Shown here: positions 52,285 to 60,395 of the stretch, one piece after another
How positions within the stretch are numbered: position 1 is the stretch's first letter
How the letters are laid out: each line of letters starts with the position of its first letter
Source: Janthinobacterium violaceinigrum
Lineage (GTDB): Bacteria > Pseudomonadota > Gammaproteobacteria > Burkholderiales > Burkholderiaceae_D
Assembly (NCBI RefSeq): GCF_009208555.1
Contig: NZ_WFLI01000023.1
Coordinates: 1-64,000, forward strand
DNA: 64,000 nt
Direction of reading: 5' to 3'
The notes under the pieces: model-generated
Told to the model about the DNA's origin: nothing
Seen by the model: the letters and a program-made list of their open reading frames with translations, nothing else
Databases searched by the model: none
Position numbers and translations under genes: made by a program

Positions 52285-53988
52285 ATGACGCAACAATCCC
52301 GTACCGGCGGCCAGATCCTGGTCGATGCCCTGCAGATCCACGGTGTCGACACCGCTTTTGGCGTGCCTGGCGAAAGCTACCTGGACGTGCTCGACGCCCT
52401 GCACGATTCGGGCATCCGCTTCATCATCAACCGCCAGGAAGGCGGCGCCGCCTTCATGGCCGAAGCCTACGGCAAGCTGACGGGCAAGCCGGGCATCTGC
52501 TTCGTCACGCGCGGACCGGGCGCCACCAATGCCTCGATCGGCGTGCACACGGCCTACCAGGATTCCACGCCGATGATTCTGTTCATCGGCCAGGTGGGCA
52601 ACGATTTCGTCGACCGCGAAGCGTTCCAGGAAATCGACTACCGCCGCATGTACGGCCAGATGGCCAAATGGGTGGCGCAGATCGACCGTGCCGAGCGCAT
52701 CCCCGAATACCTGGCGCGCGCCTTCCAGGTGGCCACCAGCGGCCGGCCCGGCCCCGTCGTGCTGGCCTTGCCGGAAGACATGCTCATTTCGCTGGCCACG
52801 GTGGCCGACACGCGCGCCTACCAGCCCGTGCAGGCGGCCCCGTCGGACGCGCAGCTGCAGCAGCTGCGCGCCATGCTGGCCACCGCGAAGCAGCCGCTGG
52901 TCTTGCTGGGCGGCACCACCTGGACGCCGCAAGCGTGCGCCGACCTGCAGCAGTTCGCCGAAACGAATCACTTGCCCGTCGCCTGCGCTTTCCGCTTCCA
53001 GGACTTGCTCGACAATGCACACCCGAACTACATCGGCGACGTCGGCATCGGCATCAACCCGAAACTGGCCGCGCGCGTGAAAAATGCCGACCTCGTCATC
53101 GCCATCGGCCCCCGCCTGGGCGAAATGACGACGGGCGGCTACACCCTGTTCGACTCGCCCGTGCCGCGCCAGCGCCTCGTGCACATCCATACGGATGCCG
53201 AAGAGCTTGGCAGCGTTTACCAGGCCGAACTGATGATCAACAGCGGCATGCCGCAAGTGTGCGCCATGCTGGCCGCCATGGACCCCGTCGATGCATCCGC
53301 CTGGCTGCATACGCCGGCCGAAGCGAAGGCCGAACTGGCTGCCTACCAAGAGCAGCCGCCCATCTTCCAGGATGGCCAGGCGCCGCTGGACCTGTGGCAA
53401 GTCACGCAGGAGATCATGGCGCAAGCGCCAGCGGACACCATCCTGACGAACGGCGCCGGCAATTACGCCTCGTGGGCGCACCGCTTCTACCGCTACGGCG
53501 GCATGCGCACGCAGCTGGCGCCCACCAACGGCGCCATGGGCTATGGCGTGCCGTCCGGCGTGGCGGCGAAGATCGTGCATCCGGAGCGCACCGTGATCAC
53601 CTTTGCCGGCGACGGCGAATACATGATGAATGGCCAGGAACTGGCCACGGCCGTGCAATACCAGGCAGGCGTGGTCATCATCGTCTTCAATAACCAGATG
53701 TTCGGCACCATCCGCATGCACCAGGAGCGCGACTACCCGGGCCGCGTGTCGGGCACGACCTTGCACAACCCCGATTTTGCGGCACTGGCGCAAGCGTATG
53801 GCGCGCATGGCGAAGTGGTGAATACGACGGAAGAGTTTGCCCCTGCCCTGCAACGGGCGCTGGCGCACGCCAAGGCCAACAGTTTGCCGGCCTTGATCGA
53901 GCTGCGCTACGACGGCAACCTGATCACGCCGAACGCGACGCTCGCCACCATCCGCGCCACGGCGGAAAAGGCGCAGGCGGCCAAATAA
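52285..53988 (+). CDS. Thiamine-diphosphate-dependent enzyme, acetolactate-synthase-like
   Basis: The 567-residue protein has the three-domain architecture of acetohydroxyacid synthase relatives. The N-terminal pyrimidine-binding domain has the catalytic glutamate in IINRQEGGAAFMAEAYG near residue 46. A central domain follows, then a C-terminal ThDP-binding domain with GDGEYMMNGQELATAVQ near 443 and NN about 27 residues later. No small regulatory subunit gene is adjacent, so it may be a catabolic or decarboxylating member rather than IlvB. The ATG at 52285 starts the conserved region; the frame extension to 52024 is inside the RNase P promoter region. Confidence 0.87.
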   Translation: MTQQSRTGGQILVDALQIHGVDTAFGVPGESYLDVLDALHDSGIRFIINRQEGGAAFMAEAYGKLTGKPGICFVTRGPGATNASIGVHTAYQDSTPMILFIGQVGNDFVDREAFQEIDYRRMYGQMAKWVAQIDRAERIPEYLARAFQVATSGRPGPVVLALPEDMLISLATVADTRAYQPVQAAPSDAQLQQLRAMLATAKQPLVLLGGTTWTPQACADLQQFAETNHLPVACAFRFQDLLDNAHPNYIGDVGIGINPKLAARVKNADLVIAIGPRLGEMTTGGYTLFDSPVPRQRLVHIHTDAEELGSVYQAELMINSGMPQVCAMLAAMDPVDASAWLHTPAEAKAELAAYQEQPPIFQDGQAPLDLWQVTQEIMAQAPADTILTNGAGNYASWAHRFYRYGGMRTQLAPTNGAMGYGVPSGVAAKIVHPERTVITFAGDGEYMMNGQELATAVQYQAGVVIIVFNNQMFGTIRMHQERDYPGRVSGTTLHNPDFAALAQAYGAHGEVVNTTEEFAPALQRALAHAKANSLPALIELRYDGNLITPNATLATIRATAEKAQAAK

Positions 53989-54013
53989 GTCCGTTTCAGC
54001 GCTACAAACAACA

Positions 54014-54039
54014 AGGCCCGGTCGATACCGGGCCTTTTT
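54014..54039 (+). terminator. Rho-independent terminator of the ThDP enzyme gene
   Basis: AGGCCCGGT, loop CGAT, ACCGGGCCT followed by TTTT. It lies 25 bases after the stop codon and stops transcription before the convergent small secreted-protein gene. Confidence 0.9.
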
Positions 54040-54061
54040 CATTGTCAGACAGTCAAAATGC

Positions 54062-54601
54062 TTACGCGGCAGGCGCCTCGGCGCCGTCCTGTGCCGGCAT
54101 CTGCGTTGGCGCTTCCGGCACGGGCGGACATGGCGTGCAATGCTTCAGGGGACGGCCAAAATCGCGCACGCGGCTCAATTTCATGGGCATGCGCACATTG
54201 CCGCCGCAGTAATCGCCTTCCAGGGTCAGGGTCTGGCCATCCTTGGAAAACTTGCCGACGATGGCGCGCTCCTCGCTGTCGGCGCCGGCGATGGTGAAGT
54301 CGAAGGCGCCCGTGGCGGCGTCCAGGTTGACGTCGTTGGCGACGATGGGCCAGCTCAGGGCGCCGGCCGTGAATTCATAGATGACGGAATCGGCCTCGGC
54401 AAAGCGGTGCAGGGTGACGCGCTGGCCGCCGATTTCGCCGCTATCCTTTTGCAGGCACAGGTCGGAGTAGACGGCCACGCCATAGCGCTCCAGTCCGGCC
54501 GGCTTCTTGCCCTTGGCCGCGGCAAAGGCGGCACCCGTGGCGCTGGCGAGCACCAGGGCGGCCAGCATGGCGGCCAGGCGCGGCGATGTGTATGGATACA
54601 T
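54062..54601 (-). CDS. Hypothetical secreted protein
   Basis: No family recognised. The 179-residue protein has a signal peptide (LAAMLAALVLASATGAAFA) followed by a mature domain of about 110 residues rich in beta strand. It contains cysteines at DLCLQKDSGE near 47, EGDYCGGNVRMP near 130 and KHCTPCPPVPEAP near 152, which could form disulfides in the periplasm. The C-terminal tail is proline- and alanine-rich. It follows the porin gene on the same strand but is separated by a terminator. Confidence 0.75.
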   Translation of the reverse strand: MYPYTSPRLAAMLAALVLASATGAAFAAAKGKKPAGLERYGVAVYSDLCLQKDSGEIGGQRVTLHRFAEADSVIYEFTAGALSWPIVANDVNLDAATGAFDFTIAGADSEERAIVGKFSKDGQTLTLEGDYCGGNVRMPMKLSRVRDFGRPLKHCTPCPPVPEAPTQMPAQDGAEAPAA

Positions 54602-54651
54602 GGCATTCCTTTACTGTAGTGACGGCAACATTATAACTGCGCCGCCCATGC

Positions 54652-54688
54652 AAAAACGCGCCCCCAGGACTAGCCTGGAGACGCGTTT
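54652..54688 (-). terminator. Terminator of the porin gene
   Basis: On the minus strand AAACGCG (54688-54682) pairs with CGCGTTTT (54660-54653), with inner CCAGG/CCTGG pairing, and the U tail is TTTTT. A second stem GCATCCC/GGGATGC (54701-54718) precedes it. It explains the gap between the porin gene and the secreted-protein gene. Confidence 0.85.
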
Positions 54689-54751
54689 CCTTGCTTATCA
54701 GCATCCCCGAAGGGATGCCGGCAGCGGTACTAAGCTTCGCTTGCGCGAATA

Positions 54752-55822
54752 TTAGAACGAGTGACGAACGCCAACGTTGAAGGCTTTGTCGCCCGTACCA
54801 GCATAGCTGTTGTTACCAACGGTGTAGCCAGCGTTGTTTTTGTTCTTGATTTTAGCGTACGAAGCATAGGTGCTGGTGCGCTTCGACAGAGCGTACGAGT
54901 AGCCCAGTGCCCATTGATCAGCGTCAGCGTTAGCAGCGGTTTTGTCGTTCGTGCGGATGAACGAAGCCATTACGGTGCCAGCTGGGCCAACAGGTACGGT
55001 TGCGCCGACCAGGATGTTGTTGCTGTCGATGCTAGGAGCTGCCGATGCTTGGGTCAGGCTGTAAGCAAAGCGGTCTGCATTGTTGTGGATTGCGCTGTTT
55101 GCGCCTTTGTTTGCGCCGTATGCAACGTATGCTTTAACAACTGCGAAGTCGTAGTTAGCTGCAGCCAACCAGTTACGGCCGCTACCGGCTTCGGTCGTTG
55201 CGGTGTCGTTGCTGGTGTTGTTGTAGGCCAGACGGGCATTCAAAGGACCGTTGCTGTAACCAACCGACGCGCCGATTTTGCGGCCGATTTTGTTCGACTC
55301 AGCTTGCTCGCCGAAGGTGTACGCTACGTCGCCGTCAAAACCGTTGAAGTTTGGCGAGGTGTACAGCACGGTGTTGCTGGTGCGGGTGTTCGATGGGAAC
55401 AAGTTCTTGGCCGAACCAGCGTAGCCAGCTGCGAATGGGTCAGCAACTTTCGACAGGGTGTTGTACCAAGGCGTGTATTGACGACCCAGGGTCAGGGTAC
55501 CGGTCGTTTTGCTGCTCAGGCCAACGTAGGCTTGACGATTGAACAAGGTGCCTGCAACGTCTTGTTGACCGTTGTCAACGCTGAAGCCCGATTCCAACAG
55601 GAACAGAGCCGACAGGCCGCTGCCCAGATCTTCGGTGCCTTTGAAGCCCAGACGGGAAGCCGAAGCAACGCCGCTGTCCAGCTTGTTAACGTTGCCTTTA
55701 ACGCCGCCGCGCTCGCTGACGAAACCAGCGTCAACGGTACCGTAGATAACAACGCTCGATTGAGCTTGGGCTACGCCAGTGGCTGCTGCCAGAACTGCCA
55801 GGGTGATCAGAGTTTTTTTCAT
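54752..55822 (-). CDS. Outer-membrane porin, Gram-negative general type
   Basis: A 16-strand beta-barrel porin of the betaproteobacterial OmpC-like type (Porin_4) is predicted. The 356-residue protein has a signal peptide ending near GVAQAQ, begins SSVVIYGTVDAGFVSERGG and has typical barrel stretches LTLGRQYTPWYNTLSK near 126. It ends in the aromatic NVGVRHSF, needed for outer-membrane insertion. Codon usage is strongly biased compared with neighbours (GCT and GTT-rich), as in highly expressed genes. AAAGGA lies 8 bases before the ATG at 55822. Small hydrophilic solutes are the expected cargo. Confidence 0.95.
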   Translation of the reverse strand: MKKTLITLAVLAAATGVAQAQSSVVIYGTVDAGFVSERGGVKGNVNKLDSGVASASRLGFKGTEDLGSGLSALFLLESGFSVDNGQQDVAGTLFNRQAYVGLSSKTTGTLTLGRQYTPWYNTLSKVADPFAAGYAGSAKNLFPSNTRTSNTVLYTSPNFNGFDGDVAYTFGEQAESNKIGRKIGASVGYSNGPLNARLAYNNTSNDTATTEAGSGRNWLAAANYDFAVVKAYVAYGANKGANSAIHNNADRFAYSLTQASAAPSIDSNNILVGATVPVGPAGTVMASFIRTNDKTAANADADQWALGYSYALSKRTSTYASYAKIKNKNNAGYTVGNNSYAGTGDKAFNVGVRHSF

Positions 55823-55878
55823 TGCAATTTCCTTTAATTTTTGAAGCAAAAAGTAATACAGCCTATGCATCTCGAGCT

Positions 55879-55900
55879 GCGCTCTAACAGAGCGCTTTTT
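55879..55900 (+). terminator. Hairpin plus T run in the porin 5' region
   Basis: GCGCTCT, AAC, AGAGCGC and TTTTT form a perfect plus-strand terminator. On the minus strand the same sequence is a stable hairpin in the porin leader, 57 bases from the start codon, which might protect the mRNA. No plus-strand gene that it would terminate is known here. Confidence 0.6.
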
Positions 55901-56002
55901 ATGAGTGAGGGCAAGGTCTCCACCTGCCACATTGCTGTTCCGGTCAGGGGAACATTCATATCGGTATCGGCACGCTATTGCACCGATAAGCTTGAAGGCT
56001 GC

Positions 56003-56016
56003 ATAACGACCGTTAT
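56003..56016. promoter_or_regulatory. Candidate operator ATAACGACCGTTAT (second half copy at 56061)
   Basis: Perfect inverted repeat ATAACG and CGTTAT around AC. A second copy, ATAACGACCGTT (56061-56072), is 58 bases further from the porin. Two sites upstream of a porin gene suggest binding of a response regulator or similar factor. Confidence 0.4.
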
Positions 56017-56516
56017 TCGTGCGCCATTTCGGGTGCTCAAAGGGCACCGGAAGCGGCACTATAACGACCGTTTCACATTCCATCAAGTTCCAACATGTTA
56101 CTTCCGGTACCAGGCCGGGGGCTTTTTCAGGCATCCCGACCATCGCCAACCGTACTACGCGACAGAGCCAGTGCCCCTTGCCAACCAATGCATTGGCCTG
56201 ATTGACTATTCCATCATAGCGCATGGCTTGCTGGCACCCGTTGTATTAGTGCAACAGTATCAGGCGAGTGATTAAAACGTCAACATGCTTTACCCATCAT
56301 TTTCCCTGCATCATTTACGCGACAAAGCACGCAATTTGTCAGGTGATAATGGATAAACGGGACGAAGCATACACGGCATCGCCAATGTTTGCTGCCGGAC
56401 GCCCAAAAACGGGAAATATCGCGCCCTGTTTTGGTGCGTTGCCGCATTATTCAGGGGCGTAGGCGCCAATTTGCACGTCAACGCAGGCAGCCGGAAAATA
56501 GACAGAGTATCAACAC

Positions 56517-56538
56517 AATTACTGACTTTCCAGTAATT
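56517..56538. repeat. Perfect hairpin AATTACTG/CAGTAATT
   Basis: AATTACTG (56517-56524) and CAGTAATT (56531-56538) are complementary with a six-base loop ACTTTC. Located in the AT-rich, gene-free region upstream of the porin. It may belong to an RNA or be a protein-binding site. Confidence 0.4.
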
Positions 56539-56707
56539 TAAATTGCTCACATAGAAATGTTTTCCATGTTTTCCAACACAAGAGTCCGCTAGCGGCATGG
56601 AACAGCTGAGGACGACTCTTGCTTGCAAATTGCGCATCAGTTGAAACAATTTCTTACAATGTTGCCTTCTCAATATTTCGACATATTTGTGTCAAAAAAA
56701 CGACACA

Positions 56708-56721
56708 TTGATCGAAATCAA
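56708..56721. promoter_or_regulatory. Perfect FNR/ANR-box TTGATCGAAATCAA
   Basis: This is an exact match to the FNR/ANR consensus TTGAT-N4-ATCAA. The oxygen-sensing regulator usually activates from sites centred near -41.5. No gene starts within a suitable distance on either strand; the porin begins almost 900 bases away. A weak -10 (CACAAT at 56743-56748) is at the right distance on the plus strand. Confidence 0.7.
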
Positions 56722-56797
56722 GTTTTATGCGACCCGATTTCGCACAATTTACTTTTTCTTTTTTCAATTTTTTGCTTAAAAGCATCAAGAAACAGGC

Positions 56798-57253
56798 TTA
56801 ACGCTGGCTGGCCCGCCGGAGCAGGCGCATGAAAGGGCCCAATAATGGCAGTTTTTCATACAATTCTTCCGCGGCATCCCAGTAATCGCGGTGCACTGCC
56901 ACCCGTCCCTGCCCATCGAAGCGGATATGGGTCGCGCCGCGAATACATTGTTCGCCAGATACCAGGCGTTTCATGCGGAAGCGAAACTCCCACGTGAGGA
57001 ACGCCTGCTCCCCCTGCCCCAGGCTTTCCAGCACGACAAACCGCGGCGCATCGACTTGCACGAACATGTGCTCGAAGATGGCCAGGATGGCCGCATGCCC
57101 CACGACGTCGTTGAACGGGTCCTTGAAACGGGCGTCCGGCGCGTACACGGCGCCCAGTTGGGCCAGGCTCTCCAGGCTCAGCTGCTCGTAAAACGCCACC
57201 AGGCGCGCCAGCGCACCCTCGCTCTGCCCCGCATCCTGCATGCTTGTGGTCAT
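56798..57253 (-). CDS. NTF2-like / SnoaL-type protein
   Basis: The 151-residue protein has the cone-shaped NTF2-like fold: LVAFYEQLSLESLAQLGAVY near 18, APDARFKDPFNDVVGHAAIL near 37 (SnoaL pattern of xxFxDPxN), and VAVHRDYWDAAEELYEKLP near 120. Members can be enzymes such as epoxide hydrolases, or ligand-binding proteins. Its ATG at 57253 overlaps the SDR stop; a longer frame adds nine residues. It is the last gene of the lipid operon. In related clusters of the RpoE-ChrR and LitR type a gene of this kind accompanies the SDR. Confidence 0.82.
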   Translation of the reverse strand: MTTSMQDAGQSEGALARLVAFYEQLSLESLAQLGAVYAPDARFKDPFNDVVGHAAILAIFEHMFVQVDAPRFVVLESLGQGEQAFLTWEFRFRMKRLVSGEQCIRGATHIRFDGQGRVAVHRDYWDAAEELYEKLPLLGPFMRLLRRASQR

Positions 57254-58017
57254 AGGCCCGTCACCTTGCGGATCAGCCAAAAGTACGCGCGGTACGGCAA
57301 GAGCCGCGCCAGGCGCAGGGTATTCGTAAAGCGTTTGGGAAAGTGGATGTGAAACTGGCCCCGCTCAATGCCGTCGAGCATGGCGGCGGCAGCGTCGCGC
57401 GCCGTCATCAGGGCCGGCATCTTGAAATCATTGTCCGCCGTCAAAGGCGTGGCGACGAAACCGGGATTGATTTGATACACATCAATGCCGCGCCCATGCA
57501 AATCCAAATACAGCGACTCCGTCAGGTTGATCAGCGCCGCCTTGCTGGCGCCGTACGCGAGCGCCTTGGGCAAGCCGCCATAGCCGGCCACGGAGGCAAC
57601 GATGCCGATGCCGCCGCTCCCCTGTTGCAACAACCACGGCAAGGCTTGCTCCAGGCAATTGAACACGCCGCCCACATTCAGGGCCAGCAAGCCCTGCGCC
57701 GCTTCCAAGTCGAAACTGTCGGCGCGCATGGCCTGATAGCCGCCAGCCACCACCAGGATCAGGTCGACATGCGACCATTGGCGCCGCAGCTCTCCGCACA
57801 CGGCCCGGACTTGCTGGGGCTGGGTGATATCGAGCGGCAATGCCTGCGCCAGCGGCTGGCCCACGCACAGCTGCTCCAGGCTGGCCCGATGGCGGGCCGA
57901 CAGGGCCACGCAGGCGCCCTGCTCCAGCAGCAAGGTGGCGCACGCGGCGCCGATGCCGCTGGAAGCGCCGATGATCCACACGCGCTTGCCCGCCCAGATG
58001 GCGATCTTGCGATTCAT
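57250..58017 (-). CDS. Short-chain dehydrogenase/reductase
   Basis: The 255-residue NAD(P)-dependent oxidoreductase has the TGxxxGIG-type motif IIGASSGIGAACATLL near 15, NVGG near 112, a catalytic serine in GIVASVAGYGG near 139 and YGASKAALINL near 153 (Y/K). It is 'classical' in length and lacks any membrane segment except a hydrophobic C-terminus (LLPYRAYFWLIRKV). Substrate unknown; the context suggests a lipid-linked alcohol or ketone. It overlaps the DUF3833 gene by 4 bases. Confidence 0.88.
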   Translation of the reverse strand: MNRKIAIWAGKRVWIIGASSGIGAACATLLLEQGACVALSARHRASLEQLCVGQPLAQALPLDITQPQQVRAVCGELRRQWSHVDLILVVAGGYQAMRADSFDLEAAQGLLALNVGGVFNCLEQALPWLLQQGSGGIGIVASVAGYGGLPKALAYGASKAALINLTESLYLDLHGRGIDVYQINPGFVATPLTADNDFKMPALMTARDAAAAMLDGIERGQFHIHFPKRFTNTLRLARLLPYRAYFWLIRKVTGL

Positions 58018-58574
58018 GGGGCCGCCTGCGGACGCTTGCTGAACGATAAAGTGACGGCGCCCAGGCTGAAACCAAATTTGCTCATGGCGGCGCGGTTGAG
58101 CATGACCGCGTCATCCATCAGGAACATCCAGTCCTCGAAGTCGACGTGGTAGAGCGTGCCATCGACGGGCAGCGCCAGCACGTATTGCCAGCGCAACGCA
58201 TTGCCGGCCACTTCGCCGACGGCTTCCCCGATCACGTCGGGCGCCGTGCCGATGAAGCGCCCGGGCGCCGTCTTGCGCAAAGTCCACACGCGGCGTTGTT
58301 TGCTGCCGTCCGAATACGTGAAATCCTCGTCCAGGGTGCCCGTCTCGCCCGCCCAGCTGGCCCGTATCACCACGGTAAAGCGCTTGACCACCTTGCCGGA
58401 GCGGTCCTGGAAGATGCCGTGGGCATCGAGGGTGCCGTTGAAGTACTGCTGCAAGTCCAGCTTGGGTGTTTCCAGCGCGTACGTGGCCGGCGTGGGCGGC
58501 GTGGAGCAGGCTGCCAAGGTCAGCAACAGGGCCGCCAGCGGCAGGCGGCGTTGGCAATAGCTCATGAGGCGCAT
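58014..58574 (-). CDS. DUF3833 lipoprotein
   Basis: The 186-residue protein has a lipoprotein signal sequence ending in LLTLAACSTP (Cys near 23) and a lipocalin-like body: YFNGTLDAHGIFQDRSGKVV near 44, DEDFTYSDGSKQRRVWTL near 81 and DFEDWMFLMDDAVMLNRAAM near 145, which are conserved in DUF3833. The family regularly sits in clusters with a cyclopropane-synthase-like enzyme and an FAD protein. A role in lipid binding or delivery at the outer membrane is an inference. Overlaps the MFS gene by 13 bases. Confidence 0.88.
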   Translation of the reverse strand: MRLMSYCQRRLPLAALLLTLAACSTPPTPATYALETPKLDLQQYFNGTLDAHGIFQDRSGKVVKRFTVVIRASWAGETGTLDEDFTYSDGSKQRRVWTLRKTAPGRFIGTAPDVIGEAVGEVAGNALRWQYVLALPVDGTLYHVDFEDWMFLMDDAVMLNRAAMSKFGFSLGAVTLSFSKRPQAAP

Positions 58575-59842
58575 GCGCGATTCTCCAGGTGGTCACTATA
58601 TATATGTTGCAAGGGCGCGCGCCACAGCAGCAGCGCCGCCAGCAGTTTCAAGGCGCAGGGCAGCAAGGCGTAGGCCGCCGCCAGGGCCGGCAAGCCGCCA
58701 CCGTGTTCCGGCACGTAGCCGAGCCAGGCCAGCAGGGGCAAGGCGATGCCGGCCGCCAGCGCCAGGCTCATCTGCACGCCCCAGTTCCACCAGCCGAAAT
58801 ACGCCGCTTCATGCCGCCCGGCATGGCCCGCAGCGCCGATCAGCCCCGCCAGCAAGGCCGGCGGCAAGGCCAGGTCGGCGCCCAGCGCCAGGCCCGACAG
58901 CAGGCAGATACCGGCAAAACCCCAGGCGGCGCCCGCGCCAAGGCCGTACGCCCACACAAACACGCTGGCCGCCAGCAGCATGGCGCCGCCCCAGGCGCGC
59001 GCCTCGCCAAAGCGGCGCGCCAGGGCTACCCACAAAGGCATGGAGGCGGCCGCCGCGCAAAAGTACACGATCAGGAACGGCCCCGCGTAATGGCCCAGGC
59101 GCAGATAATCGCCGGCAAAGAACAGAAACAGGGTAGCGGGAATGGCGGCGGCCACGCCATTGACGAGCAAGACGGCGAACAGCCAGCGAAACGCGCGCTG
59201 GCGAAATGGCAGCCGCCAGCCGCTGCGGGGCGCTGCCGACGTGACGCCGGACACGGCCGGACGCGGCGCGCGCGCCAGCAGCAGCGCGCCCGCGGCCAGC
59301 AGGCAGACGGCAAAGGCCAGCGACAAGCCGTCATAGCCGAACACGGAAGTCAGTCCCGCCGCCAGGATCACGCCCAGCAAGCCGCAGCCTTCGCGCACGG
59401 CCGCCACCCGCGCACGCTGCGCGTGGGCCTGACTCAAGGCCGCGCCCCAGCTCTGGTGCGCGATGCCGGCCAGGCCATAGGCAGCGTAGACGAGCAGCAA
59501 GGCGGCCAGGAACCAGGCCACGGTGGCCGCTTGCGGCATGACAGGCGGATGGAACAGGGCGCCAAAGCCCAGCAGCAGCAAGGGCAGCGAGGCGGCGATG
59601 AGCACGGCATAGCTGCGCCCGCCGCGCGCCATCCAGGCGCCCAGGGCCGGGTCGATGAAGGCGGCCGCGATGCGGGCCGCCAGCAGCACGGCGCCGATCT
59701 GCGCCAGATCAAGGCTGCTGCGCTGCGCATAAAACGGCGCCACATATATATAGATGGGCAGCGCCAGCATGGCCAGCGGCAAGCCGAACAGGCCGTAGTG
59801 GAACAGGGCCGGCAAGCTCAACGCGCTGGCCCCGGCATTCAT
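58562..59842 (-). CDS. MFS transporter in the lipid-modification operon
   Basis: The 426-residue membrane protein has about twelve hydrophobic helices. It starts LPALFHYGLFGLPLAMLALPIYIYVAPFYA, a GPH/MelB-like beginning, and contains LAARIAAAFIDPALGAWMARGG near 53. Related proteins are found in comparable RpoE/LitR-controlled clusters. The cargo is unknown. It overlaps its upstream neighbour by 4 bases and DUF3833 by 13, so it is translated as part of the operon. Confidence 0.86.
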   Translation of the reverse strand: MNAGASALSLPALFHYGLFGLPLAMLALPIYIYVAPFYAQRSSLDLAQIGAVLLAARIAAAFIDPALGAWMARGGRSYAVLIAASLPLLLLGFGALFHPPVMPQAATVAWFLAALLLVYAAYGLAGIAHQSWGAALSQAHAQRARVAAVREGCGLLGVILAAGLTSVFGYDGLSLAFAVCLLAAGALLLARAPRPAVSGVTSAAPRSGWRLPFRQRAFRWLFAVLLVNGVAAAIPATLFLFFAGDYLRLGHYAGPFLIVYFCAAAASMPLWVALARRFGEARAWGGAMLLAASVFVWAYGLGAGAAWGFAGICLLSGLALGADLALPPALLAGLIGAAGHAGRHEAAYFGWWNWGVQMSLALAAGIALPLLAWLGYVPEHGGGLPALAAAYALLPCALKLLAALLLWRAPLQHIYSDHLENRACAS

Positions 59843-60393
59843 GGCAGCGGCGCCGCATGCTGCAACAGGGCGCCGCGCAGCTTCGGCGCCGTCGTGTCGG
59901 GCGACAGCCAGATGGCGAAGAAGGCGCGCGCGAAGTCGCCGTCGCTCACGTCGGCCAGCACCTTGCCATCGAGGTAAAAGCGCACGCCGGGCGCGATGCC
60001 GGCCCGGTAGGCGCCCGCGATGCGCTGGTCTTCCTTGACGTCAGGAAAGATGCGCTGCATGGTGGCCAGCCACGCCAGCCGCTGCTCCGGCGTGCCCGCG
60101 CCGATTTTCTGCATCTGTTCATAGCTGGCTTCGGCGATCTTCTTGCCGTCGAGCGAACGCGCATAGCGCAATTCCAGCACGAATGGCGCCGTGGCCGACG
60201 CCGCGCCCTGGTAGCCCTGCGCGCCCACCCAAAGCTGGGCCCGGTAAATACGCATGCCGAACCACGTGTATTCGCCTTCGCCCGCCAGCCGGGCGTCAGG
60301 CACGTCGGCCGCGACAAAGGCAGGCGGGGCGGCCTGGGCCGAGGCGCCCGACATGAAGAATGACAGACAGAACAAAACGAGCAGACGGCGCAT
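59839..60393 (-). CDS. Chalcone-isomerase-like secreted protein
   Basis: The 184-residue protein has a signal peptide (LLVLFCLSFFMSGASAQA) and a CHI-like domain: LAGEGEYTWFGMRIYRAQLW near 36, VLELRYARSLDGKKIAEASY near 72 and FYLDGKVLADVSDGDFARAFFAIWLSP near 135. The bacterial members bind small hydrophobic ligands or have unknown enzymic roles. It begins two bases after the cfa-like gene stop. A longer frame to 60552 lacks a signal peptide. Confidence 0.83.
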   Translation of the reverse strand: MRRLLVLFCLSFFMSGASAQAAPPAFVAADVPDARLAGEGEYTWFGMRIYRAQLWVGAQGYQGAASATAPFVLELRYARSLDGKKIAEASYEQMQKIGAGTPEQRLAWLATMQRIFPDVKEDQRIAGAYRAGIAPGVRFYLDGKVLADVSDGDFARAFFAIWLSPDTTAPKLRGALLQHAAPLP

Positions 60394-60395
60394 GA

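Larger units (their letters stand above)
55823..56797. other. Gene-free interval upstream of the porin (975 bases)
   Basis: I see no credible gene. The interval contains a plus-strand terminator-like hairpin in the porin leader (55879-55900), two copies of ATAACGACCGTT (56003 and 56061), the first part of the perfect ATAACG..CGTTAT palindrome, a perfect AATTACTG hairpin (56517-56538), a CAAGAGTC/GACTCTTG inverted repeat with an inner CCGCTAGCGG near 56579-56622, and an FNR/ANR box at 56708. GC falls noticeably after 56460. An undetected regulatory RNA is a reasonable possibility. Confidence 0.6.

Noticed and set aside
55841..56275. 144-codon plus-strand frame in the porin upstream region
   Set aside because: No ribosome site, codon use not matching neighbours, covers the hairpin and repeat sequences, and no recognisable domain.
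56311..56673. 120-codon minus-strand frame upstream of the porin
   Set aside because: Start lacks a ribosome site, composition is unusual for the genome, and it overlaps the hairpins near 56517 and 56579.
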